A stretch of DNA of 64,000 nucleotides from Reticulitermes speratus. Lineage: Eukaryota > Arthropoda > Insecta > Blattodea > Rhinotermitidae. Position 1 is the first letter of the stretch. Every line of letters begins with the position of its first letter. The notes beneath the pieces are model-generated. The model was not told where the DNA came from, did not search any database, and worked only from the letters and a program-made list of their open reading frames with translations. Made by a program: the position numbers and the translations under genes. Location of the stretch: contig JAJKFL010000031.1 of NCBI GenBank assembly GCA_021186555.1, forward strand, positions 20,676,487 to 20,740,486, read 5' to 3'. Shown one piece after another: positions 1 through 12,405 of the stretch.

Positions 1-1590
1 AGGTAGGTCTAGAGTGCAGTTCTTTTGTCTTTCAAATCGTCGCCATTTTACGTTTTATTATTCCACTTCGCCAAATCACAAATTCAGCAGTACTGACTGT
101 GTTAACGAAACTGTATGTCAAAACGAATGACAAATTGGCAGACAGGTTCCTATGCCCTACAGAAGGTCTCTTTCTACACTTAGCATTTGCATGAGGAATT
201 ATACAGAAGAAAGGTTTGGAAAGGTGCGCAGTATTCTACAGATCCAATTGTACACAGAAATACGCAACATGTTATTTTATTTGCGGTGTCTTTTCTTACA
301 ATTTAATTAGCAAAAATTGATTTTAATTATATAAAAAGTCACAAATTAACTCTGCTGTCGGCGAAAATTTTTAACCTTTCATTACTCAACTTTTATTTAG
401 TAATTCAATTTTGTCGGAAAGAAATACGTGCCATTCCAGATATTTTAGTAGAGTTCGAAGAAGTGCCTCACTTAAACTACCTCCTGTAAATGCAACCCTT
501 AGAGTATGGAACATTTAAAGAGAAGTTACAAAATACAATACTGAGGCACGGGCATCGGTGTGACTGACGCAGACGAGGAATACAAACTGCTTAAATGAAA
601 ACTGACCCTTATCTGGTTGCTGGCGGTACAAGTGAGTTTTATTTCAGAAATTCGGAGTCGTATTAATTTCGGAGACGATTAAATGAGGCGGAATGATCGC
701 ATACGCAGAGTGGACAGATGAAGCGTAGAGTGAGGGATCTAGGTGGCTAGGAGGAAGAATGAGACAAAGGAGAGGCAGGGACGCAGATTTTTATGTCGAA
801 ACAGGCAGTAAATTTCTTAATGTGAGAGGGATCAAGATAATAGCATAAAGTTCTTATAAAATATGCCATAATTCACTGGACCACTGGACGACCTGTTACC
901 ACTTTCTAATACGTTCTGTGCTGGGATTTATTTTTAGATGCAATTCACCCCCCCCCCCCCCCAAAATTACTTTAATGCATGTACATACATGATATTACAG
1001 TTTATCGTATTTTGTTTTCAAAATTATAATCCTTTGATGGTTGGAAGCTCGAGGTAGCCCATAACTTTTCAAGTTAATATGCAAATTTATAAATAAAAAG
1101 GGGGGTTAATCAAAGTATCATGGGTTCATGTATAATTGGGATGCCAAAACGTGCATGTTTAACAACCTAGAAATATTCCCCCAAATCACGCGTGAAGTAA
1201 TGAACACTGCGGGACCGGTGTTAATAACGTGTTAATAACGCTAGAGTGTAAAAGGAATTTGCATATATGCTGTCGGCCTGCTTATGACGGAATGTAACGG
1301 AGAACGAGCGTCCTTTTGTGGTCGTCAGTTAACAGGCAGCTGCTGGTCCCTCTAAAACTGTCTAACCATTAATTAGAATAGTGAAGCTATAAAACACGAA
1401 AAATAGTAATAATATTGAGAAATAAATAAGTTCTCTAAACCATGGCCGCGTTCGAATCACGCAGAATGGCCATATTAAGTTTGAACGGATTATTGGCGTC
1501 TATAAAATTGTTTATTTATGAAATGCTGTCACTGCCGTATGACGTAGCTTTGTTTACAAAGTCTAATTAGCTTTTCTCCACGTGTAGGTC
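1..1590. other. unassigned non-coding sequence
   Basis: No repeat family, RNA gene or convincing exon was recognised. The only notable feature is a run of 15 C at 948-962. Open frames are short and have no family resemblance. Confidence 0.5.
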
Positions 1591-1593
1591 TAC

Positions 1594-1757
1594 ATGCACG
1601 CACACACTCACAGTGACACACTCACTCGCACTTACACACTTGTTCATACAAAAACACGCACACACTCACACTCGCACTCGCACTTACGCACTTGTTCACA
1701 CAAAAACACGCACGCACTCACACTACACACAAACACGCACACACTCACGCACACAAT
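1594..1757. repeat. degenerate CA-rich microsatellite
   Basis: The stretch is dominated by CACACA/CACTCA/GCACTT words. A segment of about 60 bp (TTGTTCAYACAAAAACACGC and neighbours) occurs twice, so a dinucleotide tract has partly expanded as a longer unit. An 85-codon open frame across it is a by-product of composition. Confidence 0.85.
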
Positions 1758-1910
1758 CTATTCTTAAAAAGAAGCTTCTGACTCCAATGTGTGCTGATTC
1801 TTGGCTTTTTACGACGCTGCGTCATACAAGCTGGCTGTTTAGCGTGGAGTCGTGTGATTGTGAAAGATGAACTGAAAAGATTGGAGAAGGAAAACGGCTG
1901 TGGCGTGTGA

Positions 1911-2215
1911 GATTTCAGGCTTCTTCCGCTTTGTATATAGTTGAGGTCTTCGCTCCTCTGCGATGTTACGCGGCGTGGGTTGCTGGTTGGTTACCGACGT
2001 TTCGGGACAGCCTATTGTCCCATCTTCAAGGGTCAAGTAGCTCTTTTGACCCTTGAAGATGGGACCGATAGGCTGTCCCGAAACTTCAGTAATGCTTGAC
2101 GTTTGAAGATGGAAACGATATGCTGTCCCGAAACTCCGATAACCAACCACCACCCCACGATGCGTAACATTCCAGAAGAGCGAAGAAAACTGTTGTGGCG
2201 TATTTGAATAACTAT
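1911..2215. mobile_element. fold-back element, TTTCGGGACA family, copy 1
   Basis: The left arm runs inward from GATTTCAGG through GCGATGTTACGCGGCG and CGACGTTTCGGGACAG to CCCATCTTCAAGGGTCAA. The right arm is its reverse complement (GACCCTTGAAGATGGGACC, CTGTCCCGAAAC, GATGCGTAACATTCCAGAAG). The right arm carries an extra partial unit (GTTTGAAGATGG at about 2102, then CTGTCCCGAAACTCC), giving three copies of the hairpin core. The same sequence recurs at 15.4, 36.0, 50.3 and 51.1/54.0 kb. No coding capacity. The core resembles a degenerate hammerhead ribozyme (CTTGAAGA instead of CTGAAGA). Confidence 0.8.
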
Positions 2216-3170
2216 CCACATTTTTCCTGGCGGGGTGACGAAAAACGGCGAAATTTGATTGAGGTTATCAGGCGTCAGAGCTAAGATTACGAAACAAGAG
2301 TACTCACCACTCACTATAGGTGTATAACGACGTTTCGGGAAATCTCAGTATCTCCCTCTTTACGGCGAAGTAAGGCCTGTCGCTACTTTTAATGTATGTT
2401 CACAAGTCAGTGTGATGTGTTTCTTTTTTATAAGAAATAGGAGCCACATTACCTGGTTCAGCTGTCTGGTGGATACTGCGGGTGTCGTCCAGTTCTGATC
2501 TTTATCCCCGGAAATCCAGAGTCGTCTCATCGTCGTTCAACAACCCAAGTTTTAGGTCCATAGGTCGGACGTAGGACCAATAACAGTCCTGTAAGCCATA
2601 TAACAAGCAACTACAACCAGCAACAACCAACAACAACGACGACGACGGTGACAACTACTTGCGTACAACAATAACAGCAACCTAAACCACTTAGTTTAAA
2701 GCTGACCGTTAGCAATCTGGGAACTTGATCGTAATGAATGCCCTGTTGTTACTGCTTCTGGTTTAAGTCCTGAGCTACTGGTCGGCGTGCCGGAGCCATA
2801 TCTTGTGTTAATTAGTTTCAAGGGGCCATACATTAACGATGCTGGAAAGCTTTGTAAGATAAGACCGGCAGAAACAACCAGATAAGATGAAGTTTCTCAT
2901 GGACTAAGTTTCGCGCGGTGAATTTGTGTGGCAGATGTAAGGTAGAGCTGCAAGCGCACGAAACCTGAGAACTATGTAAAGGTGATTAGTCAGTTTTATG
3001 CTCCAGCCGATTTGTCCCAAGAAAAGCAGCGTCTGCTACCCATTTTAAAAGAGGCTGGACAGACTCGATATGCTATCAGGTCGTGAGGGTGGCGAAGAGA
3101 TGAATTGTTATTCCTTTGTGGAAATGAAGACCAGCTCCTGATTTACAGGAGTTTGGTATTTTAATTCAGT
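2216..3170. other. unassigned non-coding sequence
   Basis: Nothing recognised except a short CAA/ACG-rich low-complexity patch near 2600-2650. Confidence 0.5.
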
Positions 3171-3182
3171 ACACCATGTTGT

Positions 3183-3426
3183 GGGCCGGGATAGCGTATT
3201 TGGTATAGAGACTCGCTACGAGCTGGACGGTCCGGGTATCGAATCCCGATTGGGGCCCTGGGGCCTACCCAGCATCCTGTACAATGGGTATCGGGTAAAT
3301 CGGCCGGGGCGTGGCGTTGACCACCCACCCCCATCTAGCGCCGAGATTAAAGAAAGAGTAGAGCTATACTTCTACTCCCCCTCTGGGCCTTCATGGCCTG
3401 TTCTAGGGAGAACTTTACTTTACTTT
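3183..3426 (+). mobile_element. tRNA-derived SINE, family B, full copy with TSD
   Basis: The head has RNA polymerase III-type boxes: GGGATAGCGTATTTGGTA (A-box region) and GGTATCGAATCCC (B box). The body includes CGGCCGGGGCGTGGCGTTGACC, CACCCACCCCCATCTAGCGC and GGGCCTTCATGGCCTGT, and the tail is ACTTTACTTTAC. The 12-bp duplication ACACCATGTTGT lies at 3171-3182 and 3427-3438 and fixes both ends. The body recurs at 30.5, 32.5, 38.8, 40.2 and 41.7 kb. Non-coding; mobilised by a LINE in trans, as is general for SINEs. Confidence 0.88.
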
Positions 3427-3438
3427 ACACCATGTTGT

Positions 3439-6400
3439 TAAAGACGTTCTCGATTTGTGACTCATATATACAGGTGTAGAGTTTCAGACCTTTTTATGCA
3501 GCCTACGTAGAAATTTCGCAGCCGGATCTCCCGTTCCATTAACAATATGTTTTACCTTCACTGAGCTTGCTTTAGTTCAGCTTAATGAGCTTGTATGGGG
3601 CACATAATATACTTCAATCTTCATTTGTATTAGGTAGCCGGATTGGTGCGTAAACTACAGTCGACTGGTACACCCCTCTTTCATGCAAATGAGTACTGAA
3701 TTAGATTAAAGACAGGAGTCGCCACTCAGTTGCAGCACACTGAAAGCTGGACTACAGTCTAGTTCTGCTTGTAGCACTGAACTGACTTAAGTGAACTGCG
3801 TAATTAAACTGTAGTGATTTAAATCACGTTGAAATGCCGAGGTGAGGTACTCAAATAGTGGGTCTCAAATTCATGACAAATTTAACGGTTAACCCATATG
3901 GGGGCTGTGGACATCTATGGAATGATTACAACTGTGGACAGTCACTATAACGTACTGCGAAAATTGTAAGATGTGCATTTGATTAATTTGTACAGCTGTT
4001 TTGAGTAGACGAGGTTTATGATATGACGGTGATTTAGCAACATGTCGTGGAATACTGACCTATCCTACCTGCAGCACTGTAGCTTGCCTGGGCTCTCATG
4101 TTGTGGCATTTTGGAATTATTATTCAGAAAACGTCTGTTCGGTTTATTCGTGCTCTTGCAGTGCGTTGAGACAGGCTAATAACAGTTTATATTACATTTG
4201 AGTGTTCTCATTAAGTGGACATGTCACTTATTTCGGAGCAGGGATCTGTCCTTAACAAGTTCATGCAGCTCAGTAAAATATGCTGGCTTATGTAGGGTCT
4301 GTTTATGCCTTGCTACGTTATTACAGGACACACACTTTCTTGTGTGACTTTTATCATCATTGTTCTTTTCAAATAGCTAAATTTCACGATCCTTAAGAAT
4401 TAGGATAAATAATTATTCCTACAACCGGACGTCGTGGCCGATTTGTTATCATTTCTGCATCATATTTGGGGACTTCGGGTTCAAGTTTTTGTATTGACGT
4501 CGACTGTATAGAAGGTATGGTCTGTTACGTGTGTAAGTTTGTTCTTATATTGCATTCAGATCTTTAGAACATACGTACAAATTTATTTTAAAACACCGAT
4601 ATTTTATAAATGTGATATTCGAATTACTACTATATAGACAAACAAAAAGGTGTAGAAGGCAGACTATTTTAATGCTATTGTGTATGTGCAGACGGATGCA
4701 GCAAGTGAGTAGTCAAATCAGTGCCATGTCAGATTTACGAGATAAGTATGAAGCATCTAGCAGACCCACTCCTGCAATAAGAGACACACAGTACAAGAAG
4801 AAATAAAACAGAACTTGCCCAGACTCTGTAAACAGGGATATACAAACCTTCCTTGTATCGTAAGTTACTAAGTTCTAGGATGGAAACCCTTTTTAGATTT
4901 ATGTACACGAATAGATTGTAGATTTCTCGAACAATTCTGTTACTGCATTCTTCAGTTTTGTTTATTCTTTCAGACACTTTTCCGCCCCTTTTATTCTTCA
5001 AATAGCTTATCAACTGCGTTTTGTGCCTCACATTGTTACGTGCTCATTAATTTGGAATGTATTCTGCATTCATTGTAACTCAACTGCCTTTGATCTCATG
5101 TATCACTGTATGCAGATTATTTGTGTGAGGATAAATCGGCGGCAGCCTGAATGTGACAAGTGACCTCCATGTGGAGTCGCAGTTACGTGTGAGCTGACAC
5201 CGTCCACAACGTGCCCAGGTTCCAGTCTCACTGCTGGTCGACTCGCATTTCACCTGTCCTTCTCACGTTACACCTCTTAGCACGGGGATGGACGTCATGT
5301 TGATTAATTATGGCAGATGGAGTGGGTCAGAGGTCGAGGGGCACAGCTTAACTCCAATAACGGAGACACGGATTACTGAGGCAGCGCTCCGACGAACAGT
5401 GTTGCAGGCGTTGTTGAACGGATGACGCTTGACGAATCCGTAAGAAACTCTTACTGGATTTGGTAAACGTTTATGAAGAACGCATTCCTAACACTCAAAT
5501 GGCGATAGTTGTTTATGACATTGTTACAACAATTTTCCCGTAGCGGGCGGTTAGGAGTTGGTCTGCATTTTTGGTGTGTGTGAGATGTATGTTTCGTATC
5601 TGCCATCGGAAATAAAAGAAACCCCTCTGCAGTACCCTACATCGAACGACTGACTAGAAATGTGTGAGAACTCACGTCTTCGGTCATGTCACTATGTCGC
5701 ATTCCAGAAGTGACATTTCTGAAGTATGTGCCTTCGACTTCTGTGATTGGCCAGGCAACGAAAGGCGTTCTTCCGCCACTGACTACTCAGTCCTTTTTCG
5801 AGGACATGGAGTAATTCTGAGAATAAGACGCTCTGAGTTACGGGCGCAGAAAACGTAACTTGCGGCCTAGAGTCTAAATGTTAATAACTCAGTCCTCCCT
5901 GAGTTTAGGGCCTAGTAAAACTGCTAAAACCGAATTTTGGTTTCGTCCAAGCGTAACCCCCAAATGGTCTGGTTTCGCCGAAAGAATAGAATAAATCGCA
6001 CCTAGACTGAAACAAAAGTCGACGAGGCGTAATATCCCAGCAGACCTGAATCTTCCGAAGCATGGGAATGATTGGGTTTGCACCAGTTCAGGTTGAAAGC
6101 TTAGCTGCCCTGATGAATACATGAGCCTTCGATTTTGTCAGTCTCGAATTTCAGGACATTGGATTGTTCATATACACAAAGGAATTACGGGGGTACTTTT
6201 TGACATGGAATATTCGACTACGGATCTTTAACTCCATGTCTCCCATACGCCTCAATGGCGTTCTATTTAAGCACAAGGAAAGCTGTGTCCTTGACGCATC
6301 CAACAGCTCACTCCTCCACCGTTGTACTTACAGATAGTGTGTACCAAAACATACGTGCCTAGTTTCACCTGTAATGCTGTTTGCCTGAAGCAAATGTCCG

Positions 6401-8480
6401 TTCTGAAGCAGTTTTTGTGGGATTCATCTTAGGTTTAGACCTCGCGCCGCAAAGCATGGCATATAGAGACGATATGCCGTTTTTTCGGGTGTAGTCACGC
6501 GGACAGACAAGTCCAATTGGCCGAGTGTTCGGCATAGAGGTAAACTGACTGGCTTCGTGTACTGCAAATTGCCTCGTAATGTTTATACTGCACTGACAAG
6601 TACAGGACTATACAGCCTGCACTTTAAGAGTCCGCCCACCACATTATTCCATACTTTCGTGTTATCTTGTGCGCGGATGTTTGCCATGAATTTCGGTTTG
6701 GAGTGTAGCACGTTTGTTGATCCTGGATAACCATCCCATGTGGTGGGATGGGATGGGATTGGATGCGGGTGGATGGACTTAAAAGCTCTGAAGCCAGGGG
6801 CTACCGGTGAAAGAGCGGCAGCATCTCTGGCTGTGCCATGAAGCGTGCAGTCAAAACATATTATTGCAAGCGGTTTAAACGGGCAGTACGCCATAAGTGT
6901 GTGTAAACACTGGCAAGTGGGGTGAATTTCAGACACCGTGTCTAAACACTCCCTAAGTAAATAACACCCTTGTATTGGAACCTTACGTTCCAAAATCACT
7001 GCTCGACAAAGTTTCGAGACCTTTCAGTCAAAGCCATAATGCCACATTTTAATATTATCCTCCCGTTGACTTCTTTTTCTTCGAAGCTCCATTTTTTAAG
7101 AAGCTTGCCTATGAAGATTCTGTGTATGTGTTGTAGGCCAGCTCCAGCATTAGTTCAAAATTCGTAACCTATCCTATTAAATTTCCTCGTAGGTCTCTAG
7201 CAGAATTCCTTGTGCAGTTTGTCTGTTATTTAGAATTTGTGTATTAGGCACAGAACTTTCTTTTAACCTTGTCGATGAAGCGGCACGGGAAAGTTCCTTT
7301 CCTGATTTCTAAGTCGGTGTTGAGACACCGTCTTGTTAAGGACGAGGTTTGTTTCCGTCAGGAAGGTATCCTGGCAGTCATATAAATGCCGCTCAAATTT
7401 TAACCGTTGTGTGAGTGTGGGGTTGCAGCGTTGTCAAAAAAGCAGAACATTTTATCTAGGAAAGTTACATAAAAATATTATTTTTCCAAAGACTAAAAAT
7501 ATATATTTGTTAATTCTGAAGCAGAACGAAGGAAACATAAAATGCTTTACTGCTGTGTCCGTGAACGCGCTTTCTGCAGACTGTGCATGTTTATACGCAG
7601 AGGGCAGCTAAGCAGGTAGTGCGGAGAGCCAACGAGGTAGGTTTCTAGTGGAAGTCAGTGTCATTTTGTTCGTAGAATATTCTTCGTACCGTCTGCCTTC
7701 CTAGCCTTACTTGCAGTCAGCTCACCAGAAGAATGGGTAATCGAACTCCGCCCATGAAATGAACCGGAAGCTATGAGACGCAATGTGAACGCAGGGCACA
7801 TAAGACAAATATCCATTTCCGAGTCGCCTTATAATTTACTAAAGTCAGTGCAGATATAAGAATGGAGCTGAAAATGGTTCATACCAGTGTCATAATCACA
7901 GCATTGATTGTGCGGCATTAGGTTCAATTAATTACCTGTTTATAATGTCTAGTCTTAGTGGATCTCGCGATGTTTCCTTTCGCCATCCAGAATTTGTGTT
8001 ACACTGCATGAGGAAGCAGTAAATGAAATTTAATTAACATTAAATGGAGGTTAAAGAGAAAGAGGGTGACGTCGCACATACGTATGTTTCGCTGCTTAAG
8101 AGTTTAGCTGTGCTTGATAATCGCTACATGCATTAAAGCGAAGCTGTTTGCTAGCAGCAAGACCAGAGTAAGGTGGGCCGACAGAAGGAAAACTTGGAAA
8201 CGGACGTAGTTTGTATTATAACGGAGGAATTATTTGTGACGTTCTTACAAATAGGATTCGGAAGACTCTGCACGCTGTAGTTCTTGAGGAAGCTGCTGGT
8301 GGTGATGGTGATAACAGAATACCCAGGCACACAATTTATCTCTATCCTGTCTTTCAAACAACGGAACAATTGACCAAAACTGTTTTAACCCACGGAGCTA
8401 TGAGACATTCGATTTTCGAGAAGTATATTCATTCAGGCTATACTTTCTGTTCAGGCTGTGCTCATGACAATGCTGTAGGC
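3439..8480. other. unassigned non-coding sequence
   Basis: No family was recognised. A weak tRNA-like patch at about 4428-4500 (CGTGGCCGATTTGTTA then CGGGTTCAAG) could be an old SINE head. A short GGGAT repeat lies near 6738-6762. Open frames of 138 codons (6583-6999, minus) and 143 codons (8211-8642, plus) show no domain and no exon-like edges, so they are not called. Confidence 0.45.
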
Positions 8481-9370
8481 TTATCCTCTTTTTTATCTAC
8501 CGCCTCTTCTACCCTCCACCTTTTTCCCCCCTACCTCGCAGCACTTCTCATCTTCCTTTCTGAAGTCTACTCAGCTTCGTACATCTTGACTTTCATTCGA
8601 TTTCCTTTGATCCAACCGCTTTCCTCGATTTCAAGTGGTTAAGTCAGGCAGCACCCAGCAATCACTCACATTCCACTATTGTGTATACACGCCGCGGTGG
8701 AGTTCTTAACGCGCTGGTTGCCATTCCATATATCTGATATCTGAGTGGGACATCTCTTCGGTTTGAGAGGTGTTCCGGGAAATGTGTGTAGATGAGAGTT
8801 TTGCTTGGTTGCCTGACAACTAATGCCGAGTCGGCTGGTTTCCTGCATAATGTAGAAGTGCTCACTTTGTATCCCGGCTTCTCCTTACCAACAAACCGTT
8901 TTTCATCTTTTAAGGTGTCTTCATTTTCTCTTCGCTTCTTTAGTTATTCCTCTTACCTCTTACAAGCCACTTGCCTTTTACCTATCTTCTATTGATTTCA
9001 CATGCCATTATTCCTAGTCTTTTACATCTGCCTCCTCCTCTTGCCATCTTTCGTGTCGTAATTTGCCTTTCTCGTCTTCGTTTAATCCTTCCACACTTAC
9101 ACCCTCTCTTAACATCTTCATTCTCTGCACTTTTCTTTCAGGTTTCCCACACCTCGTCATTTTCCTTTCGTACTTTTGCTTATTCTTCCGACACTTCCAC
9201 TTTTATCGCTTTCCTTGACTTAACTTCTTTCTCATCGCTGCTCCAGACATTATGCCTTCCCTTTTGCTTTATGCATTATTTTCGTCCAATAGGCCCTATA
9301 CTTTTCCTGGACGTTTTCTCCTTTTCCAGTTCCGAAGTTCCCTTAGGTTACTTCTCCAGATTCTCCTAAT
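8480..9370. other. pyrimidine-rich strand-asymmetric tract
   Basis: The + strand is strongly enriched in C and T for about 0.9 kb (words such as CTCCTCTTGCC, CTTTCTTTCAGG, CTTCTTTCTCATC). This keeps several + frames open with Ser/Phe/Leu-rich translations that look compositional. No repeat unit was found. Confidence 0.55.
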
Positions 9371-9829
9371 TTCGTAGTCTTGTCCTTTACGTACAAATCT
9401 TCCACCCATAGCACCCTTCATAATGATACTTATTGTCCCTTTCTCCTTAATACATTATGTAAGCCGTTTGTGCCTTCCAGTAACCTCTGCAACTGCAATA
9501 ATTTACAAATGATCACTGGTTATTATTCCTACAGCTGTAATTCCTTCAAAACCTGCCGCTTCGGCATGGCTTCCTACACGTTAATAGGTAAAAAGAATTA
9601 CTTTACTTAAAAACCTTGAGACCATTCAGCAAACTATATATCGTGTCAGAAAACCGATTTCACTAACTTACATATGACTTTCCATATAGGCTTAGAATTT
9701 TATTTTTAATTTATTAATTAGATGCACTGAGTATTTAAAAAATAGATTATATTTGGAAGAAAGACGTATTTGATCCTTAATAAACCCTTTAAAAAGGAAC
9801 ACTATTCTGAATTTCATTTAAAAATTTAT

Positions 9830-9995
9830 TTCGTACCGCACAGTAAACACTGTCCGTCTCTAATTTTAATGTTCAGTTATCCCCGTTGGTACATCGATCA
9901 TAAGTATATATTTCATTTCATTCTACAGTCAGACCCAACATGTCGTTCAACACACGTTTTATTGGCACCTAGTTTCGGCTCATAAGGGAGCCAAC
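9830..9995 (+). repeat. dispersed repeat R2, diverged copy
   Basis: The segment begins TCGTACCGCACAGTAAACAC and resembles the start of the copy at 51.94 kb (TCGTACCGCGCAGTAAACAC). It then diverges. The family is also seen at 23.65 and 56.04 kb. No coding content. Confidence 0.4.
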
Positions 9996-10105
9996 ACCAG
10001 GCCGTAACAACAACTGTAATTTGGAAACCCCATATGTTGCAGGTAGGAGATCTCCCACTTTTACGTCACTAAATACATTGCAAATGTATATAACAATTAT
10101 AAATA

Positions 10106-10131
10106 TTGTATATATATATATATATATATAG
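10106..10131. repeat. (TA)n microsatellite
   Basis: Uninterrupted TA dinucleotides in an AT-rich region. Confidence 0.9.
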
Positions 10132-10683
10132 CCTAAGTAAAATGTTAAAACTAAAAATAAATGCTAAAATGTTGCCAACTTTGTTATAAAAAGTGGAAGG
10201 AAATATGATTTTTGAAAAATAATTAAAAATTAAAAAGTAATGTTTAAAAAAGTGAGACAAGGCGTCAACTGTAAGATATTAGCTGTATGTATATGAAGCA
10301 GTACTAGTACAAAAGCCCCGGCATCGACCCAATGTAGTGTAGGGATTTTCATGCAAATAACTTGACTGGTCTGCAAGCTGGAATATGTGTATATACTTTC
10401 GACACTCCCGGTGCTTCTGGTATTGTCCACGTCTATATAGGCCTTCTGATAGACCAAATAGTTCGTATGTAAGAGAGTTGGGTATTGCTAGTGGACTGCA
10501 CTGCCTATAAAATGCAAAACTCTTTTCGAATATACATTGTGTATTTGCATATTTGTAAAGGTAAATATATATAGTATATAGTAATGCCGTGCTGTATTAA
10601 ATCTTAGTTTTAGAGGTGAAGGGGAAAACAGTTAACAAAACCATTTCAAACGCTACAATAATATTACAAATAAGTATCCCGTG

Positions 10684-10911
10684 CAACTTTAGCCCTAATT
10701 TTTTTTTACAGCTGCGCGGACCTGCTACTGCTCTGAGCAGAAAACTGTTACACGACCTGACGACTGCGCGGCACTTAAAATGTGTTTTTTTTTTTTTTTT
10801 TTGTAATATGCATAATAAGAAAATTCCAGCTGAGCTGCAACAATTCAGTGTGCGCGGGAGCATTTCAGTTACTGCGCGGGCGCGCAACCGCGCAGCTTAG
10901 AGGGAACATTG
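10684..10911. mobile_element. hAT-like MITE (Tip100/Zaphod-type ends)
   Basis: The right end reads inward, on the minus strand, CAATGTTCCCTCTAAGCTGC. The left end reads CAACTTTAGCCCTAA, then a T run, then AGCTGCGCGG. The ends are therefore imperfect terminal inverted repeats sharing a CTAA...AGCTGCGCGG core. The sequence resembles what I recall of Tip100/Zaphod-type hAT ends. An 8-bp duplication ATCC(C/T)GTG at 10676-10683 and 10912-10919 has exactly the length expected for hAT elements. At 228 bp, with an 18-T run inside (10785-10802), it has no transposase and must be non-autonomous. Confidence 0.75.
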
Positions 10912-10986
10912 ATCCTGTGCATGACATGGAAACCTACCTGTCCAAATTGACTTAGACAATTTGGAAATAGCTTCAATAAGAATATT

Positions 10987-11530
10987 CTAATAAGACTTTA
11001 TAAATGAGATTGTACTGCATATCAGCCCGTCAGTCGCATTAACCTGAGATAACCCGGCACGAACCACTTGTATATATGAATCACTTCTCTTTGTTCCTTC
11101 CTTTAGGTGTTGATTTTTGTGTTCCAAAAACACAGTTTCCGAAGTTCTTAGGGTGCTCGAATGTGTATTAAGCTTGCAGAAAGCGACCACCACGCCTGAA
11201 GCCATCGGTACTAACCATTCTGTCTGTCAGGCGAGGGTAGCAGCAACTTCTGTACAGCGGTGTTCTGTTTGGATTCAATTTTACTTTGCATGCCAATCCT
11301 GAGCAAACACCAGCGACATGATCCAATAGCTGTTTCAGCTTCTCTCCACCCTTAGCAACCTTCCTGTCTGAACCTTACCCCCATTCTGCCTCAAGACTTG
11401 GAGCAGGTTGGGGTAACCATGGCGACTCGTAAGAACAAGTATCAGCCCTTGTATTATTCAACCAAAAAACATCTAGCGTCATGTGAGGTTTTCACAAAGT
11501 TGAAGATTACAGTCTTCTGGTATGATGCCC
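10987..11530. other. unassigned non-coding sequence
   Basis: No repeat family or exon recognised. Confidence 0.45.
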
Positions 11531-11534
11531 TGGA

Positions 11535-11725
11535 GATTGGTGATTAGTTACCGGTGTTTCAGAAGAGCTTGCTGCCTCCGTGTGCCGGGTAGTCCAAGAA
11601 GAGATGTTACTCTTCTAGGACCATCCTAAGGCAGGAAGCTCCATCTTCAGGGTAGTCTAAGAAGAGCTCTTGGACTACTGTGTGGCAGCAAGCTTTACCA
11701 AAACGTCGGTAACCAAATACCAATC
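11535..11725. mobile_element. fold-back element, diverged family
   Basis: The left arm (GGTGATTAGTTACCGGTGTTTCAGAAG, then CTTGCTGCC) is an imperfect inverted copy of the right arm (GGCAGCAAGCTTTACC, AAACGTCGGTAACCAAATACC). The centre holds further inverted segments around AGTCCAAGAAGAG and a CCATCTTCAGGGTA motif. It shares the GTTACCGACGTTT/CATCTTCAGG vocabulary of the other fold-backs here. Non-coding. Confidence 0.6.
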
Positions 11726-11886
11726 GAGTAAGCTTCATATCTCAGAAGTGGTATGGTATGGAGAGAGTAGTTAGCATAGCTTCCAGTTTTACTGAGCGAT
11801 GTTGGCACGACCTTAGTGGTTGAACTAAGATGCTTGCTTTTAATGTTAGACATCCCCGTTGGTGTGTACATGCAAAAGCATATTGC

Positions 11887-11960
11887 ACTCTTATCAATAG
11901 CACAGTCACAACCAACACACACACTTATGTGTTGGTTGTGACTGTGCTATTGATAAGAGT
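11887..11960. repeat. perfect 33-bp inverted repeat (hairpin)
   Basis: The arms at 11887-11919 and 11928-11960 are exact reverse complements (ACTCTTATCAATAGCACAGT... and its mirror), separated by 8 bp. The perfect match suggests a recent origin by hairpin-templated synthesis or a small snap-back insertion. No family assigned. Confidence 0.92.
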
Positions 11961-12355
11961 AAATATACTTAAAATGCTTGGATCGATTCGTACAAATGTG
12001 ATTCTTAAAAAAACCCACACAAAGTAATCAAAGTGATTCATGTGTGAAAGGTGTGGCGGCCAAGACTATACTGCTAGAAATTAAGGGGGGGGGTAGCGGC
12101 TTGAAATTACTCGATTACGGAGACGTTTCGACCTTTGCATACAGTATGGCTGTTATTTGAGATGTTCGTTAAGTTGAACTAAATGTTTAAAATGTTTCGC
12201 TAATTCTTTCCCCCTTATGTTTTTCTGTTTCTTCGTTCCCTCCTTCCTTCTTTGCCTCCCTCCCTCCCTTATTTCTATGTGGCTAATTAGTTATGTTGTT
12301 AGTATGTTATATCTCTTAATTCTTAGCGAAATAATTCTCTTGTTTTTGCCCGCAG

Positions 12356-12405
12356 GGACCTGCGAATTCGCAGAGAACAACACACAGGCAGCGAACATGC
12401 CAGAG
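12356..12405 (+). other. candidate small exon with start codon (tentative)
   Basis: A pyrimidine-rich run (TTCTCTTGTTTTTGCCCGCAG) ends at an AG acceptor at 12354-12355. Fifty bases later CCAGAG is followed by GTAAGC, a strong donor at 12406. An ATG at 12397-12399 gives Met-Pro-Glu before the donor. The interval therefore fits an internal exon holding the end of a 5' UTR and the first three codons, or an internal coding exon reading TCEFAENNTQAANMPE. No partner exon was found, so the gene cannot be named. Chance splice-like pairs occur in 64 kb; confidence is low. Confidence 0.3.

Noticed and set aside
1991..2145. Fully active hammerhead in fold-back copy 1
   Set aside because: The core reads TTGAAGA (C3 lost) in all three hairpins and stem I does not pair, so only ancestry, not activity, is proposed.
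6583..6999. 138-codon minus-strand open frame
   Set aside because: No recognisable domain, no splice-like edges, includes a GGGAT simple repeat; length is within chance for this window.
8211..8642. 143-codon + open frame
   Set aside because: No domain; the second half lies in a pyrimidine-rich tract that keeps frames open.
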